This document shows positions 54,325 to 63,735 of a stretch of DNA of 64,000 nt, in pieces. The first letter of the stretch is position 1. Each line of letters begins with the position of its first letter. The translations under genes and the position numbers were made by a program. The stretch spans positions 868,001 through 932,000 of the forward strand of contig NZ_CP048627.1 of the NCBI RefSeq assembly GCF_010669225.1, in the 5' to 3' direction. Origin of the DNA: Megamonas funiformis (lineage in GTDB: Bacteria > Bacillota > Negativicutes > Selenomonadales > Selenomonadaceae). The notes beneath the pieces are model-generated. The model was not told the DNA's origin, ran no database searches, and was given only the letters and a program-made list of their open reading frames with translations.

Positions 54325-55593
54325 TTAGAAAACTTTAACGCTACCTGCATCACGCATATGAATTTCATAATATTCATTTTTAAGAACATCTTTGAGGAAT
54401 GCTCTAAATGCAGGAGATTCTTCTTTTGGAATAACAGAAAGGATAGAACCAGCAAAACCGCCACCATGAACACGGCATACACCTTTATGATTCTGGAAGT
54501 AAATTTCGTTCATAGCGAGGAAGAGTGCAATACCCTGATGTTTAGGGTCTGGTGTTGCACAGTTCTGTAAAAATCTCCAAGAAGAAAGACCAGAATCAGT
54601 AACAGCTTTTTCAAAGTTAGTGTAATCATGTTCTTTAACTTCTGCAGCTAATTTGCGAACACGTTCTGTTTCTGTAATGAAGTGGATAGCACGAAGAACT
54701 GCACGGTCGCCAGCTTTTTCACGAAGAGCTGGAAGATTTGCCATGATATCGTCCATGCTAACATCTTTTAAGTATTCTTTACCAAAGAATTGGGAGATAG
54801 CTTTCATTTCTACAGTGATAGCAGTGTATTCGCCATCAAGAGCGGAGTGATCTTCGCCTGTAGGAGTGATGAAAAAGTCATATTTATCTTGAATAACTTT
54901 ACTATCTAATTTTACAACTTCAGGGTTTTCATAGTTAGCAAAGTCAATAGTAATCATACCACCAGTAGCACATGCTAATTGGTCTAAAAGTCCGGATTTT
55001 TTATCCCATTTATTATTTTCAGCCCATTGACCAGCTTTAGCACATTCTAAAGTAGAGATTTCGTTATTGTTGTAGAGGTCATTTAAAATTGCGCAGATAA
55101 GCATTTCAAAAGAAGCAGAGGAGCTAACACCAGCAGCACTTAATACTGTAGTTGTCATGAATGTAGTGAAGCCACCAATTTTTCTGCCATTTTGAACGAA
55201 ACGTTCGAGAATACCTTTGATTAATTTAACAGTACGAGAGTCATCTTCTTTAACAGCTAAATCATTAACATCAATAGTGAATTCATCATATTCTAAGCTT
55301 TTTACATGAATTTTGCCGTCAGCATTAGGAGTAACAATTGCGATTGTATCCATGTCGATACTTGCAGCTACGATACGACCAAGTTGATGGTCTGTATGGT
55401 TACCAATGATTTCAATACGACCAGAAGAACTGAAGAAAGATGCATTATCAACAGGATAAACTTCAGCAAAAGCATCAGCTAATTTTTGATAACGTTTAAC
55501 TTGAGTATCTACAGCTTGTTCATCAAGATTGTAAAGGCTCATAAGTTTTTCTTTAGCTTCTTGAGATTTTAAGAATTCGATAATATTAGACAT
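54325..55593 (-). CDS. galK: Galactokinase family (GHMP kinase)
   Basis: A 422-residue GHMP kinase; phosphorylates galactose at C1 in the Leloir pathway. Galactokinase signature GRIEIIGNHTDHQLGR (from residue 58), ATP loop LSAAGVSSSASFE, and C-terminal GGGFAGSILSVIP. The ATG at 55593 has GGAGGT upstream; the longer frame to 55719 runs through the promoter and is rejected. galT, galE or a galactose transporter are not adjacent, so its regulation is by its own promoter and a possible cre/GalR-type site. Confidence 0.88.
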   Translation of the reverse strand: MSNIIEFLKSQEAKEKLMSLYNLDEQAVDTQVKRYQKLADAFAEVYPVDNASFFSSSGRIEIIGNHTDHQLGRIVAASIDMDTIAIVTPNADGKIHVKSLEYDEFTIDVNDLAVKEDDSRTVKLIKGILERFVQNGRKIGGFTTFMTTTVLSAAGVSSSASFEMLICAILNDLYNNNEISTLECAKAGQWAENNKWDKKSGLLDQLACATGGMITIDFANYENPEVVKLDSKVIQDKYDFFITPTGEDHSALDGEYTAITVEMKAISQFFGKEYLKDVSMDDIMANLPALREKAGDRAVLRAIHFITETERVRKLAAEVKEHDYTNFEKAVTDSGLSSWRFLQNCATPDPKHQGIALFLAMNEIYFQNHKGVCRVHGGGFAGSILSVIPKEESPAFRAFLKDVLKNEYYEIHMRDAGSVKVF

Positions 55594-55611
55594 TTTTATA
55601 CCTCCATTTTG

Positions 55612-55623
55612 GTAAACGTTTTC
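55612..55623 (-). promoter_or_regulatory. Candidate LacI/CcpA-type operator in the galK leader
   Basis: Minus-strand GAAAACGTTTAC, a CG-centred near-palindrome matching the core of cre and GalR/LacI-family sites, just upstream of the galK ribosome-binding site. Confidence 0.35.
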
Positions 55624-55690
55624 TTTAAATAGCAAAATAAAAAAGGGAAAAAGCCCAATCCCTATACCACAGTTGTATCTTATGTAATAT

Positions 55691-55719
55691 ATTATGCAGC
55701 TTTTGTGGTTGATTGTCAA
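55691..55719 (-). promoter_or_regulatory. galK promoter
   Basis: Minus strand: TTGACA (55714-55719), 17-base spacer, CATAAT (55691-55696). Confidence 0.65.
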
Positions 55720-55767
55720 GTATAATTTTTAAATTTAATTTTTTTGTATATTTTCTGAAAAATGCAA

Positions 55768-55797
55768 GATAGACCTACAAAAAATGTAGGCTATCTC
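55768..55797 (-). terminator. Terminator after the EF-G paralogue
   Basis: Arms GATAGACCTACA (55768-55779) and TGTAGGCTATC (55785-55795), near-perfect pairing with one mismatch or bulge. Confidence 0.7.
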
Positions 55798-55822
55798 ACA
55801 TTTCATTTATTATTTTGAGATT

Positions 55823-57880
55823 TTATTTATTATTTTCAGCAATTATTTGTTCACTGATTTTAGCAGGAACTTCTTCATAATGTGAAAATTCCATAGTGTA
55901 ACTGCCACGACCTTGAGTTGCTGAACGTAAATCAGTAGCATATTTATATAATTCAGCTAAAGGAACTTGAGCTTCAATGATGCTGACATCGTGAGATGGG
56001 CTTTCAGTATTGATGATGCGACCACGTTTTGTATTGATACCACTGATTACATCACCCATATAATATTCTGGAATTGTGATTTTTAGAGTATAATATGGTT
56101 CTAAGAGTACAGGTTTGGCTTCAGGAATACCTTTTTTTATAGCAAGAGCTGCTGCTGTTTTGAAAGCCATTTCTGAAGAGTCAACAGTATGGTAAGAACC
56201 ATCAAAGAGATTAACTTTGATATCAACCATTGGATAACCAGCTAAAATACCTGTTTGAAGTGTTTCACGAACACCTTTTTCTACAGCAGGAATATATTGA
56301 CGAGGAACAGCACCACCTACAATAGTTTCAGTGAAAGTAACGCCACTGCCTAATTCACCAGGGCTAAATTCTAACCAAACATCGCCATATTGACCATGTC
56401 CACCACTTTGTTTTTTATGTTTTCCTTCAACTTTGCTAGTGCCACGGAGAGTTTCACGATAAGCGATAGCAGGCTGATAAAGTTTAGCTGTAACGCCAAA
56501 TTTATTTAAGAGTTTTTCAATAGCTACATCAAGATGTAATTCACCTACACCACTGATAGTTAAATCGCCAGTTTCTGTATTTTTATAGATTGTTAAAGTA
56601 GGGTCTTCATCTACTAGACGAGTTAATGCATTACCAATTTTATCTTCGTCAGCTTTTTTATCTGCTTTGATTGCCATAGTAAACATAGAAGCAGGATGAG
56701 TAACAGGTTCATATTTGATAGGTTCTTCTTCATTACATAAAGTATCACCTGTTTTTGTTGCTTGAAGTTTGGTGATGATTACGATATCACCAGCATGAGC
56801 AATTTTTTGAGCTTGTTGGTTTTTACCACAAGCACTATAAAGACTGCTAATACGTTCAGTTTTTTCGCTAACGCTATTATATACAGAACTGTTTTCAATT
56901 AAAGTGCCAGATAAGATTTTTAAGTAACTAACTCTGCCGATGAACTGGTCAACAACTGTTTTAAATACATATCCGGAGAAAGCATCTTCTGTACGGCGTT
57001 CAATGAGTTCATTATTTTTTGGATTAATACCCATAGAAGCACGGAAATAAGGAGTTGGCATATATTCAATGATACTGTTCATTAATTGTCTAAAGCCAAT
57101 ACCTTTAGTAGCACTACCGCAAAGTACAGGGAAAATTTTAGCATTTACGATACCTTCAATGAGAGCAGCTGCTACTTCTGTTTCAGTGATTTCTTCGCCT
57201 TCAAGATATTTTTCTAATAATTCATCATTGAATTCAGCGCAAGTTTCCATGAGCATATGACGAGCAGTATCTACTTCATCTTTCATATATTCAGGAATTT
57301 CATAAATCAAATCTTTATTTTTGATTAAGACTTTTGTATTCATAGTGATAAGGTCAGCTACGCCTTGGAAACTAGCTTCGCTACCAATAGGAATTTGAAT
57401 AGGAACAATTCCTTTACCAAAATGAGCACGTAATTCTTCTACTACTTTATAAAAATCAGCATGTTCACGGTCCATTTTATTGATGAAAATAGCACGTGGT
57501 AGAGATAATTCTTCAGCATATTTCCATGCTCTATCTGTTTCAATTTCGATACCAGATGTAGCAGAAACTACTACGATTGCTGATTCACAAGCAGTAAAAG
57601 CAGATTTTACTTCTCCTGTAAAATCAGGATACCCTGGAGTATCTATGAAATTAATTTTGTAACCTTGCCATTCACAAGAAGCTAGACTAGAATCAATAGT
57701 CATTTTGCGTTTTACTTCTTCTGGTTCATAATCAAGTATGGAAGTGCCATCATCTGTTTTGCCTACACGATTAGTAGTACCACATTTGAAAAGGCAGTTT
57801 TCTGCTATTGATGTTTTACCAGATTTGCCATGTCCTACTAATGCTAAGTTTCTTAATTGTGTACTATTAAATTCTGTCAT
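55823..57880 (-). CDS. Elongation factor G-like GTPase (EF-G paralogue)
   Basis: A 685-residue translational GTPase with G1 GHGKSGKT (16-23), G3 DTPGYPDF, G4 NKMD, domain II (about 295-375), and domains III-V (SGVGELHLDVAIEKL, GHGQYGDVW). The G1 and effector regions (GKTDDGTSILDYEPEEVKRKMTI, in part) match the second EF-G class common in Firmicutes rather than the canonical str-operon fusA. Canonical EF-G has GHIDAGKT in G1. Its role (translocation under stress, recycling) is not clear. AGGAGGG precedes the ATG; monocistronic. Confidence 0.88.
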   Translation of the reverse strand: MTEFNSTQLRNLALVGHGKSGKTSIAENCLFKCGTTNRVGKTDDGTSILDYEPEEVKRKMTIDSSLASCEWQGYKINFIDTPGYPDFTGEVKSAFTACESAIVVVSATSGIEIETDRAWKYAEELSLPRAIFINKMDREHADFYKVVEELRAHFGKGIVPIQIPIGSEASFQGVADLITMNTKVLIKNKDLIYEIPEYMKDEVDTARHMLMETCAEFNDELLEKYLEGEEITETEVAAALIEGIVNAKIFPVLCGSATKGIGFRQLMNSIIEYMPTPYFRASMGINPKNNELIERRTEDAFSGYVFKTVVDQFIGRVSYLKILSGTLIENSSVYNSVSEKTERISSLYSACGKNQQAQKIAHAGDIVIITKLQATKTGDTLCNEEEPIKYEPVTHPASMFTMAIKADKKADEDKIGNALTRLVDEDPTLTIYKNTETGDLTISGVGELHLDVAIEKLLNKFGVTAKLYQPAIAYRETLRGTSKVEGKHKKQSGGHGQYGDVWLEFSPGELGSGVTFTETIVGGAVPRQYIPAVEKGVRETLQTGILAGYPMVDIKVNLFDGSYHTVDSSEMAFKTAAALAIKKGIPEAKPVLLEPYYTLKITIPEYYMGDVISGINTKRGRIINTESPSHDVSIIEAQVPLAELYKYATDLRSATQGRGSYTMEFSHYEEVPAKISEQIIAENNK

Positions 57881-57967
57881 ATTAAAATCCCTCCTGGGTG
57901 TAAAATCTTAAAAATCTATATTTAATATATTCTCTGAAAATTTTTAAAATCCTTTTATAATTTTAGA

Positions 57968-58013
57968 AAAAAATAAAAGACTATCACTAATATTTTTTAT
58001 TTTTTAGTGATAG
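57968..58013 (-). terminator. Terminator after ctpA
   Basis: 10-bp arms 57981-57990 and 58004-58013 (CTATCACTAA and complement), with T-rich minus-strand tail (plus 57968-57980). Confidence 0.75.
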
Positions 58014-58027
58014 CCTAAATAAAATAT

Positions 58028-59179
58028 TTAATTATTATTTAATTGAGCTTTTAAAACTTCCAATGCTTTGTCTAATTGTGTATCTAAAGTAGCATTTTCA
58101 TCTAAATTTATTTCAATATCAGGTGTGATACCTGTGCCATCTATAGAACGTCCGCTTGGTGTATAGTACTTAGCAATAGTTAATTTTACAGCATCATCTT
58201 CAAACATAGGTAAGATTGTTTGCACAGAGCCTTTACCATAAGAAGTATTACCGATTATTGTACCTGATTTTGTATCTTGAATAGCGCCAGAAAGTATTTC
58301 AGATGCACTAGCACTGTTTTTATTGATTAAGACAACAAGAGGATATTCAGGAGCTTCTAAAGATGAAGAGTATGTTTCTTTATTTCCTTGTTTATCAACA
58401 ATAGAAACAATTTCTCCTTTAGGTACAAGTTTTTTAGCAATTTCAACACAAGTTGTCAAAAGTCCGCCAGGATTGTTGCGCAAATCTAATACAAGTGCCT
58501 TCATACCTTGATTTTTTAAATCATTGTAAGCTTCATTAAATTCATTGGCAGTGTCTTCAGAGAAAGATACTATTTGAATATAACCGATATTGTTATCTAA
58601 CATTTTATGACCGACAGTTTTTAATTTTATATTGTCGCGTGTAATTGTTATATCTTGATTTGCATTATCGCGCATAATGGTTAAAACTACATCGGTACCA
58701 GCTTGTCCACGAACATGGGCAGCTACTTCATCAAATGCCATTTGAGTTACTGGTACCCCATCAACGGCTAAAATTTCATCACCTTCTTGAAGACCTGCTT
58801 TTTGCCCTGGAGAATTTTCCATGATGCCGACTATATGAATTTTTTGTTCATTATCCATACCCATGACAACACCGATACCAGCAAAAGAGCCTTCTGTTTG
58901 TTCCATTAAGGTTTTATACATTTTAGGTGATAGGTAATTGGAATGAGGGTCATTTAAGGATTTTACCATGCCATCAATCGCACCATCAATTAGTTTTACA
59001 TCATCAGTATCGTTGACATATTTTGTTTCAATGAAGCGATAAGCTGTAATAAAACGCATTAGATTGCTAAATCCTTGCTCATTAAAACCGAGAGCATAAT
59101 AAATTAAACCTAAGGTAGAAATTGAGGAGATAATTGCTATGAGTAATACTGCAATTATAGTTTTTAAAATTTTATTCAT
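58028..59179 (-). CDS. ctpA: C-terminal processing peptidase, S41 family
   Basis: A 383-residue periplasmic-facing serine protease anchored by an N-terminal membrane segment (about 6-28). PDZ domain about 100-180 (GIGVVMG; ENSPGQKAGLQEGDEILAVDG in part), S41 domain with the Ser-Lys dyad S291 (in SASASEI) and K316 (TSYGKGS). Such proteases trim cell-wall enzymes or signalling proteins; here it is the last gene of the ftsEX operon. Confidence 0.94.
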   Translation of the reverse strand: MNKILKTIIAVLLIAIISSISTLGLIYYALGFNEQGFSNLMRFITAYRFIETKYVNDTDDVKLIDGAIDGMVKSLNDPHSNYLSPKMYKTLMEQTEGSFAGIGVVMGMDNEQKIHIVGIMENSPGQKAGLQEGDEILAVDGVPVTQMAFDEVAAHVRGQAGTDVVLTIMRDNANQDITITRDNIKLKTVGHKMLDNNIGYIQIVSFSEDTANEFNEAYNDLKNQGMKALVLDLRNNPGGLLTTCVEIAKKLVPKGEIVSIVDKQGNKETYSSSLEAPEYPLVVLINKNSASASEILSGAIQDTKSGTIIGNTSYGKGSVQTILPMFEDDAVKLTIAKYYTPSGRSIDGTGITPDIEINLDENATLDTQLDKALEVLKAQLNNN

Positions 59180-59199
59180 AAAATATCACCACTTAGTAT

Positions 59200-60303
59200 T
59201 TATAAATAGTCATATGGATTAGTAGGTTCACCATTGACACGAACTTCAAAATGACAATGAGGGCCTGTGGAATTTCCTGTAGAGCCACAATGAGCTATGA
59301 CATCGCCTTGAGAGATATTTTGACCGACACTTACAGTGAGTGATTGATTATGACCATAAAGTGTAGAAACACCATTTCCATGGTCGATAATGACAGTATT
59401 GCCATAACCGCTAATCCAGCCTGAATATGTTACAGTACCAGAGTCAGCAGCATAGATATTCATGCCATAATCACCACCAATATCAATACCGCTATGATAG
59501 CGAGCATTGCCATAAATAGGGTGAGTTCGCCAGCCATATTCAGAAGTTATAGGGCCACCTAAAGGCCAAATCATTTGCCCTGTGCCGACATATGCCGAAG
59601 AGCCTCGTCTTTGTATCATTAAAGCAATTTGTTCAGATGCATTCATGAGTTCTTTATATGCTTTTTCTGATGTTTCTTTGTCATATTTTATTCTATCTAT
59701 CATTTTATCAAGAGCGGATTTTTTATCATCAAGAGCAAATTTTTTAGTTTTAGCTTCATCATATAATTTTTCTGTAGCAGTTTTTTCTTTTTCTAATTCT
59801 GCTTTAGTTTGTATAATGCTATTGCGTTCTTGATGAATTTTAGTGATTAAATCATAATCATAGCGTAAAATTCTTTTGATTAAATCCATTCTAGTCAAAA
59901 AATCTGAAAAATCTTTTGCACCAAATAAAATATCTAGATAAGAAATTTGTCCATGTATATAGATATCACGTACACGTTTTTGTAAATATTTCTGGTTCTT
60001 TTTCAATGATTGTTCAGTATCTGCTAATTGTTTTTCCTTTTGAGCAATCTGTTCATTAGCATTGTCTAATTTAGCTTTTATTTCCTTATAAGCTGTATTT
60101 GCTTCATCTAATTCTGCTTGCAAGATACGCATTTTTTCAGAAACCTCGTTTAATTTATCAGTGGCTTCTTGTATTTTATTTTTTTCTTCTTGGGCTTGTT
60201 GTTCAATGCGTTCTTGTTTTTCAGAAAGGCTTTCGGCAAAAACAAGAGGTGTATTTGTCATAAAAAAGCATAATAATAAAGATAAAATAAGAAATTTTTT
60301 CAT
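59200..60303 (-). CDS. EnvC-like murein hydrolase activator / M23 peptidase
   Basis: A 367-residue secreted protein: signal peptide (about 1-23, ending VFA), a long coiled coil (about 25-230) and a C-terminal LytM/M23 domain (about 245-367). Zinc ligands H270 and D274 (YHSGIDIGG) and the HCH pair H349/H351 (GPHCHFEV) are all intact, so unlike E. coli EnvC this one could be an active endopeptidase. Adjacent to ftsX, as for FtsEX-controlled hydrolases (EnvC, PcsB, CwlO). Confidence 0.9.
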   Translation of the reverse strand: MKKFLILSLLLCFFMTNTPLVFAESLSEKQERIEQQAQEEKNKIQEATDKLNEVSEKMRILQAELDEANTAYKEIKAKLDNANEQIAQKEKQLADTEQSLKKNQKYLQKRVRDIYIHGQISYLDILFGAKDFSDFLTRMDLIKRILRYDYDLITKIHQERNSIIQTKAELEKEKTATEKLYDEAKTKKFALDDKKSALDKMIDRIKYDKETSEKAYKELMNASEQIALMIQRRGSSAYVGTGQMIWPLGGPITSEYGWRTHPIYGNARYHSGIDIGGDYGMNIYAADSGTVTYSGWISGYGNTVIIDHGNGVSTLYGHNQSLTVSVGQNISQGDVIAHCGSTGNSTGPHCHFEVRVNGEPTNPYDYL

Positions 60304-60316
60304 TAAAATATGCTCC

Positions 60317-61204
60317 TTAAACTTTTAGAAATCTTTTTAAAGAAATGGTACTGCCCAAAGCACCAATGATAATTCCTGCAACTAAGATAGCAAGGCTGAT
60401 ATAATCAATGAATGGGTGTTGCGGAATGAGTGGGAAAAATGCCATAGCTTCATAGATTTCCTGAGTAACTTGATTGTAGACTATATAAAGAAATATAGTA
60501 GCTAAACCCCCACCGATAAAGCCAAGACAAATGCCTTCAAGAAGGAAAGGCCAGCGAATAAACCAGTCAGTTGCACCAACATATTTCATGATGGCTATTT
60601 CTTTTCTGCGAGCAAATACAGTGAGGCGTATTGTATTTGAAATGATAAAAATAGCAGCACCAGTCAATAGGATTATTAAAGCTACACCAATTAAACGAAT
60701 TAAGTGAGTCAGATTGAATAGATGATTGATGATATCCTGACTATAGGAAGCAGATTCTACACTATCGAGAGCAGCTGCTGTATCAGCTATAGTTTTTACT
60801 TGCTGAGGAGAAGTAACAGTCAAAGAAAAAGAATTAGGTAGAGGATTCGTATCGTCTAAAGCATCTAATAAAAATTGTTGGTCGCCTAGACGTTCTTTGA
60901 AATTTTTCATAGCTTCTTCACGAGTAGTGAATTTAATATCTTGTAATCCTTCTATTTTACTCAAAGTTTCTTTAGTTTCATCGATTTCTTCTTGGGATAA
61001 ATCATCTTTCAAATATACGCTTATTTGTACTTGTGATTCTAATGTGTCTGCCATTTTATTTAAATTTAAAATGACGATAGAGAAAAAACCTAAGATAAAT
61101 AAAGAAAGAACTACGGTAAAAATGGAAGCTAAAGTCATCCAAATGTTGCGTTTAAAAGAGGTATAGACTTCTTTGATAAAATATTCACTTGTACTAAGCT
61201 TCAT
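60317..61204 (-). CDS. ftsX: Cell division ABC transporter permease FtsX
   Basis: A 295-residue membrane protein with an N-terminal cytoplasmic stretch (YFIKEVYTSFKRNIWMT), TM1 (about 25-47), a large extracytoplasmic loop (about 50-155) and three more helices (LLTGAAIFIISNTIRL; ARRKEIAIMKYVGATDWFIRWPF motif, in part). It signals to the downstream hydrolase activator. The ATG at 61204 with AAGGAGG upstream is preferred; it overlaps ftsE by 11 bases. Confidence 0.93.
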   Translation of the reverse strand: MKLSTSEYFIKEVYTSFKRNIWMTLASIFTVVLSLFILGFFSIVILNLNKMADTLESQVQISVYLKDDLSQEEIDETKETLSKIEGLQDIKFTTREEAMKNFKERLGDQQFLLDALDDTNPLPNSFSLTVTSPQQVKTIADTAAALDSVESASYSQDIINHLFNLTHLIRLIGVALIILLTGAAIFIISNTIRLTVFARRKEIAIMKYVGATDWFIRWPFLLEGICLGFIGGGLATIFLYIVYNQVTQEIYEAMAFFPLIPQHPFIDYISLAILVAGIIIGALGSTISLKRFLKV

Positions 61205-61895
61205 CACTATAACCTCCTTGAGCAACATCGCGAATAATTTGACCGTTTTCAATAGTTAATACGCGTCGTTGCATAGTGTCTACAATTTCTTTATTATGAG
61301 TAGCCATGACGATTGTAGTACCAGCTTTATTGATGCGATAAAATATTTCCATGATGCCCCATGTAGTTTCTGGGTCAAGATTTCCTGTTGGCTCGTCAGC
61401 AATGACGATAGCAGGTTGATTGACAATAGCTCTAGCTATAGCTACACGTTGCTGTTCACCACCGGATAATTGATGAGGAAAACAATTATATTTATCTTTC
61501 AAACCTACGACATCTAAAACACTATTTACGCTGTGTTGTATTAGACGGCGAGGTGCTTCGATAACTCGCATAGCAAAGGCAACATTTTCATAAACCGTTT
61601 TATCTGGTAAAAGGCGATAATCTTGGAAAACAATACCTAGACTACGACGTAAATAAGGAATATCTTGTCGTTTCATTTTAGTGATATTATATCCATTGAT
61701 GATAACTGTTCCAGAAGTAGGCAAGGTTTCATGTAAAAGCATGCGCATAAAGGTGGATTTACCAGCTCCACTTGGACCTACGATAAAAACAAATTCCCCT
61801 TTATGAATTTCTACATTTATATCATTTAGAGCTAGAGCATTATTTTCATATTTTTTAAATATTTTTTCCATACTAATAATTGGTTTATTAGTCAT
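61194..61895 (-). CDS. ftsE: Cell division ATP-binding protein FtsE
   Basis: A 233-residue ABC ATPase: Walker A GPSGAGKST (40-48), signature LSGGEQQRVAIARAI, Walker B VIADEPTGNLD, H-loop ATHN. KMKRQDIPYLRRSLGIVFQDYRLL is diagnostic for FtsE (shown only as family context). First gene of ftsE-ftsX-envC-like-ctpA. Confidence 0.95.
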   Translation of the reverse strand: MTNKPIISMEKIFKKYENNALALNDINVEIHKGEFVFIVGPSGAGKSTFMRMLLHETLPTSGTVIINGYNITKMKRQDIPYLRRSLGIVFQDYRLLPDKTVYENVAFAMRVIEAPRRLIQHSVNSVLDVVGLKDKYNCFPHQLSGGEQQRVAIARAIVNQPAIVIADEPTGNLDPETTWGIMEIFYRINKAGTTIVMATHNKEIVDTMQRRVLTIENGQIIRDVAQGGYSDEA

Positions 61896-61931
61896 TACAA
61901 AACCCCTTTAATAAAATTTAAGCAATATTAC

Positions 61932-61966
61932 AAAATGCTTCCTGTATTTGTAGCAGGAAGCATTTT
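61932..61966 (-). terminator. Terminator after map
   Basis: Perfect 13-bp arms 61932-61944 and 61954-61966 (AAAATGCTTCCTG and complement), T-rich minus-strand end; separates map from ftsE. Confidence 0.82.
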
Positions 61967-61985
61967 TAGTTTAATAATTTGAGTA

Positions 61986-62858
61986 TTAATCAGCAAGTAT
62001 TTCTGTACCAGTTTCAGTGATTAATACAGTTTTTTCCCATTGTGCAGATAAAGAACCGTCTTTTGTATAGATTGTCCATTCATCTACTGGGTCTAAGACT
62101 ACATGACGAGCACCCATATTAATCATTGGTTCAACAGTTAAAACCATACCAGGAACGAGAAGCATACCTGTATTTTTTTTACCAAAATGAGCTACGAATG
62201 GTTCTTCATGGAACTTTTTACCAACACCATGACCACCTAAATCTTCAACTACAGAATAACCGTGTTTATGTGCATGATGTTCAACAACAGCTCCGATATC
62301 ACCAACAAAGCCCCATGGTTTAATAGCTTTAATACCGATTTCCATACATTCTTTAGTAACTTCTACTAACTTTCTTGCTTTATCAGAAACATTACCTATC
62401 ATAAACATACGAGAAGCATCAGCATAATATCCATCAAGAATAGTAGTTACATCTACATTTACAATATCGCCATCTTTTAAAACGATATCACGACTAGGAA
62501 TACCATGACAAACTACATTATTAATAGATACGCAGATACTTTTTGGATAGCCTTCATAATTTAAGCAAGCAGGAATACCGCCATGTTCAACGATATAATT
62601 ATGTGCTAATAAATTGATAGTTTCTGTATCCATGCCAGCACAAATTTTAGAAGCTATTAAATCAAGAGCACCATTATTTATAATGCCACTTTTGCGAATA
62701 CCTTCAATATCTTTTTCATTTTTTATAATATTGCGAGGTGGTCTTTTTTGACCTTTGAATGCCTTTAATTTAATGGAATTTAAGTGTTCGTCAAATTGTT
62801 TATGGCAGTCTTTATATGCTTTATTACTGCCACACCAACATAAATCAGTATCTAACAT
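61986..62858 (-). CDS. map: Methionine aminopeptidase type I with N-terminal SEC-C zinc motif
   Basis: Removes the initiator methionine. 290 residues: an N-terminal SEC-C motif (C7, C9, C18, H19 in CWCGSNKAYKDCH), as in several Firmicutes and actinobacterial enzymes that dock to the ribosome, then the pita-bread domain. Metal ligands lie in VNVDVTTILDGYYADASRM (two Asp), GGHGVGKKFHE (His), TVEPMI (Glu) and WEKTVLIT (Glu). Monocistronic with its own terminator. Confidence 0.95.
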   Translation of the reverse strand: MLDTDLCWCGSNKAYKDCHKQFDEHLNSIKLKAFKGQKRPPRNIIKNEKDIEGIRKSGIINNGALDLIASKICAGMDTETINLLAHNYIVEHGGIPACLNYEGYPKSICVSINNVVCHGIPSRDIVLKDGDIVNVDVTTILDGYYADASRMFMIGNVSDKARKLVEVTKECMEIGIKAIKPWGFVGDIGAVVEHHAHKHGYSVVEDLGGHGVGKKFHEEPFVAHFGKKNTGMLLVPGMVLTVEPMINMGARHVVLDPVDEWTIYTKDGSLSAQWEKTVLITETGTEILAD

Positions 62859-62994
62859 ATTTTTATCTCTCCTATTCTATAGCATATTATAAAGCTTTTT
62901 AGTTAATTTGAACAGAATAAAATTAGGTATAAATTATTATCTTGTGATGTATAATAAAATTTATCGAAAATAATCAAAATGGAGTATTTATAAG

Positions 62995-63578
62995 ATGAAA
63001 GAAGTAAAACCTATAAATATATTAAAGGCTAAAAATAGAGAAGAATTAAGACTGTGGCTAGAAAATAATTATGAAACACAAAAAGAATGTTGGGTGATAG
63101 TAAAACGAGGTAAGTCACAAAATGATGATACATTTTGGTATATAGATGCTGTGGAGGAAGCTTTGTGCTTTGGTTGGATAGATAGTACGGTAAAAAACTT
63201 GATAATGGAATAACAATACAAAGATTATCTCCACGAAAAAAAGGCTCTATCTGGTCGGAATTGAATAAAGAACGTTGTCGAAGAATGGAAAAGTTAGGAA
63301 AAATGACATAAGCAGGTAAAAAAGTATTACCAGATATGTCGGAAAAGGGATTTAATATTGATATAGATATATTAGAAGCATTGAAAAAAGATGAGATAGT
63401 TTGGGCAAATTTCCATAAGTTTCCATCATTATATCAACGTGTACGCATAGATACTATTCAAATAAAAAAGAAAAATCCTCAATTATTTCAAAAAAGATTA
63501 GAAAAATTAATTGAAAATACAAAGAATGGTATTGTGTATGGAGAATGGAATGATAATGGAAGATTATTAAATTATTAG
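62995..63578 (+). pseudogene. Decayed YdeI/OmdA-family gene
   Basis: The frame from 62995 (WLENNYETQKECWVIVKRG; EALCFGWIDSTV) matches YdeI-family proteins but shifts at a run of six A (63192-63197) and stops at 63211-63213. In the next frame the family sequence continues (KLDNGITIQRLSPRKKGSIW, then SELNKERCRRMEKLGKMT), hits a stop at 63309-63311 (probably a former GAA), and resumes to 63578. One frameshift and one nonsense mutation. Confidence 0.85.
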
Positions 63579-63735
63579 GCGAAAATACTGAGATATATAG
63601 ATAATTAATTAGTATAAATTAATAATGCATAAAATTTGTAAAAATTTTTTAAAATTTTTATAAAAAATAGAAGGAATAGAAATAGTAGTTGTAGAATATA
63701 TATAATCAAAGATACAGAAAAGGGGATGAATGCAT

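Noticed and set aside
54195-54482. 95-codon minus-strand frame over the galK 3' end
   Set aside because: It overlaps galK in another frame and its terminator hairpin; a shadow frame.
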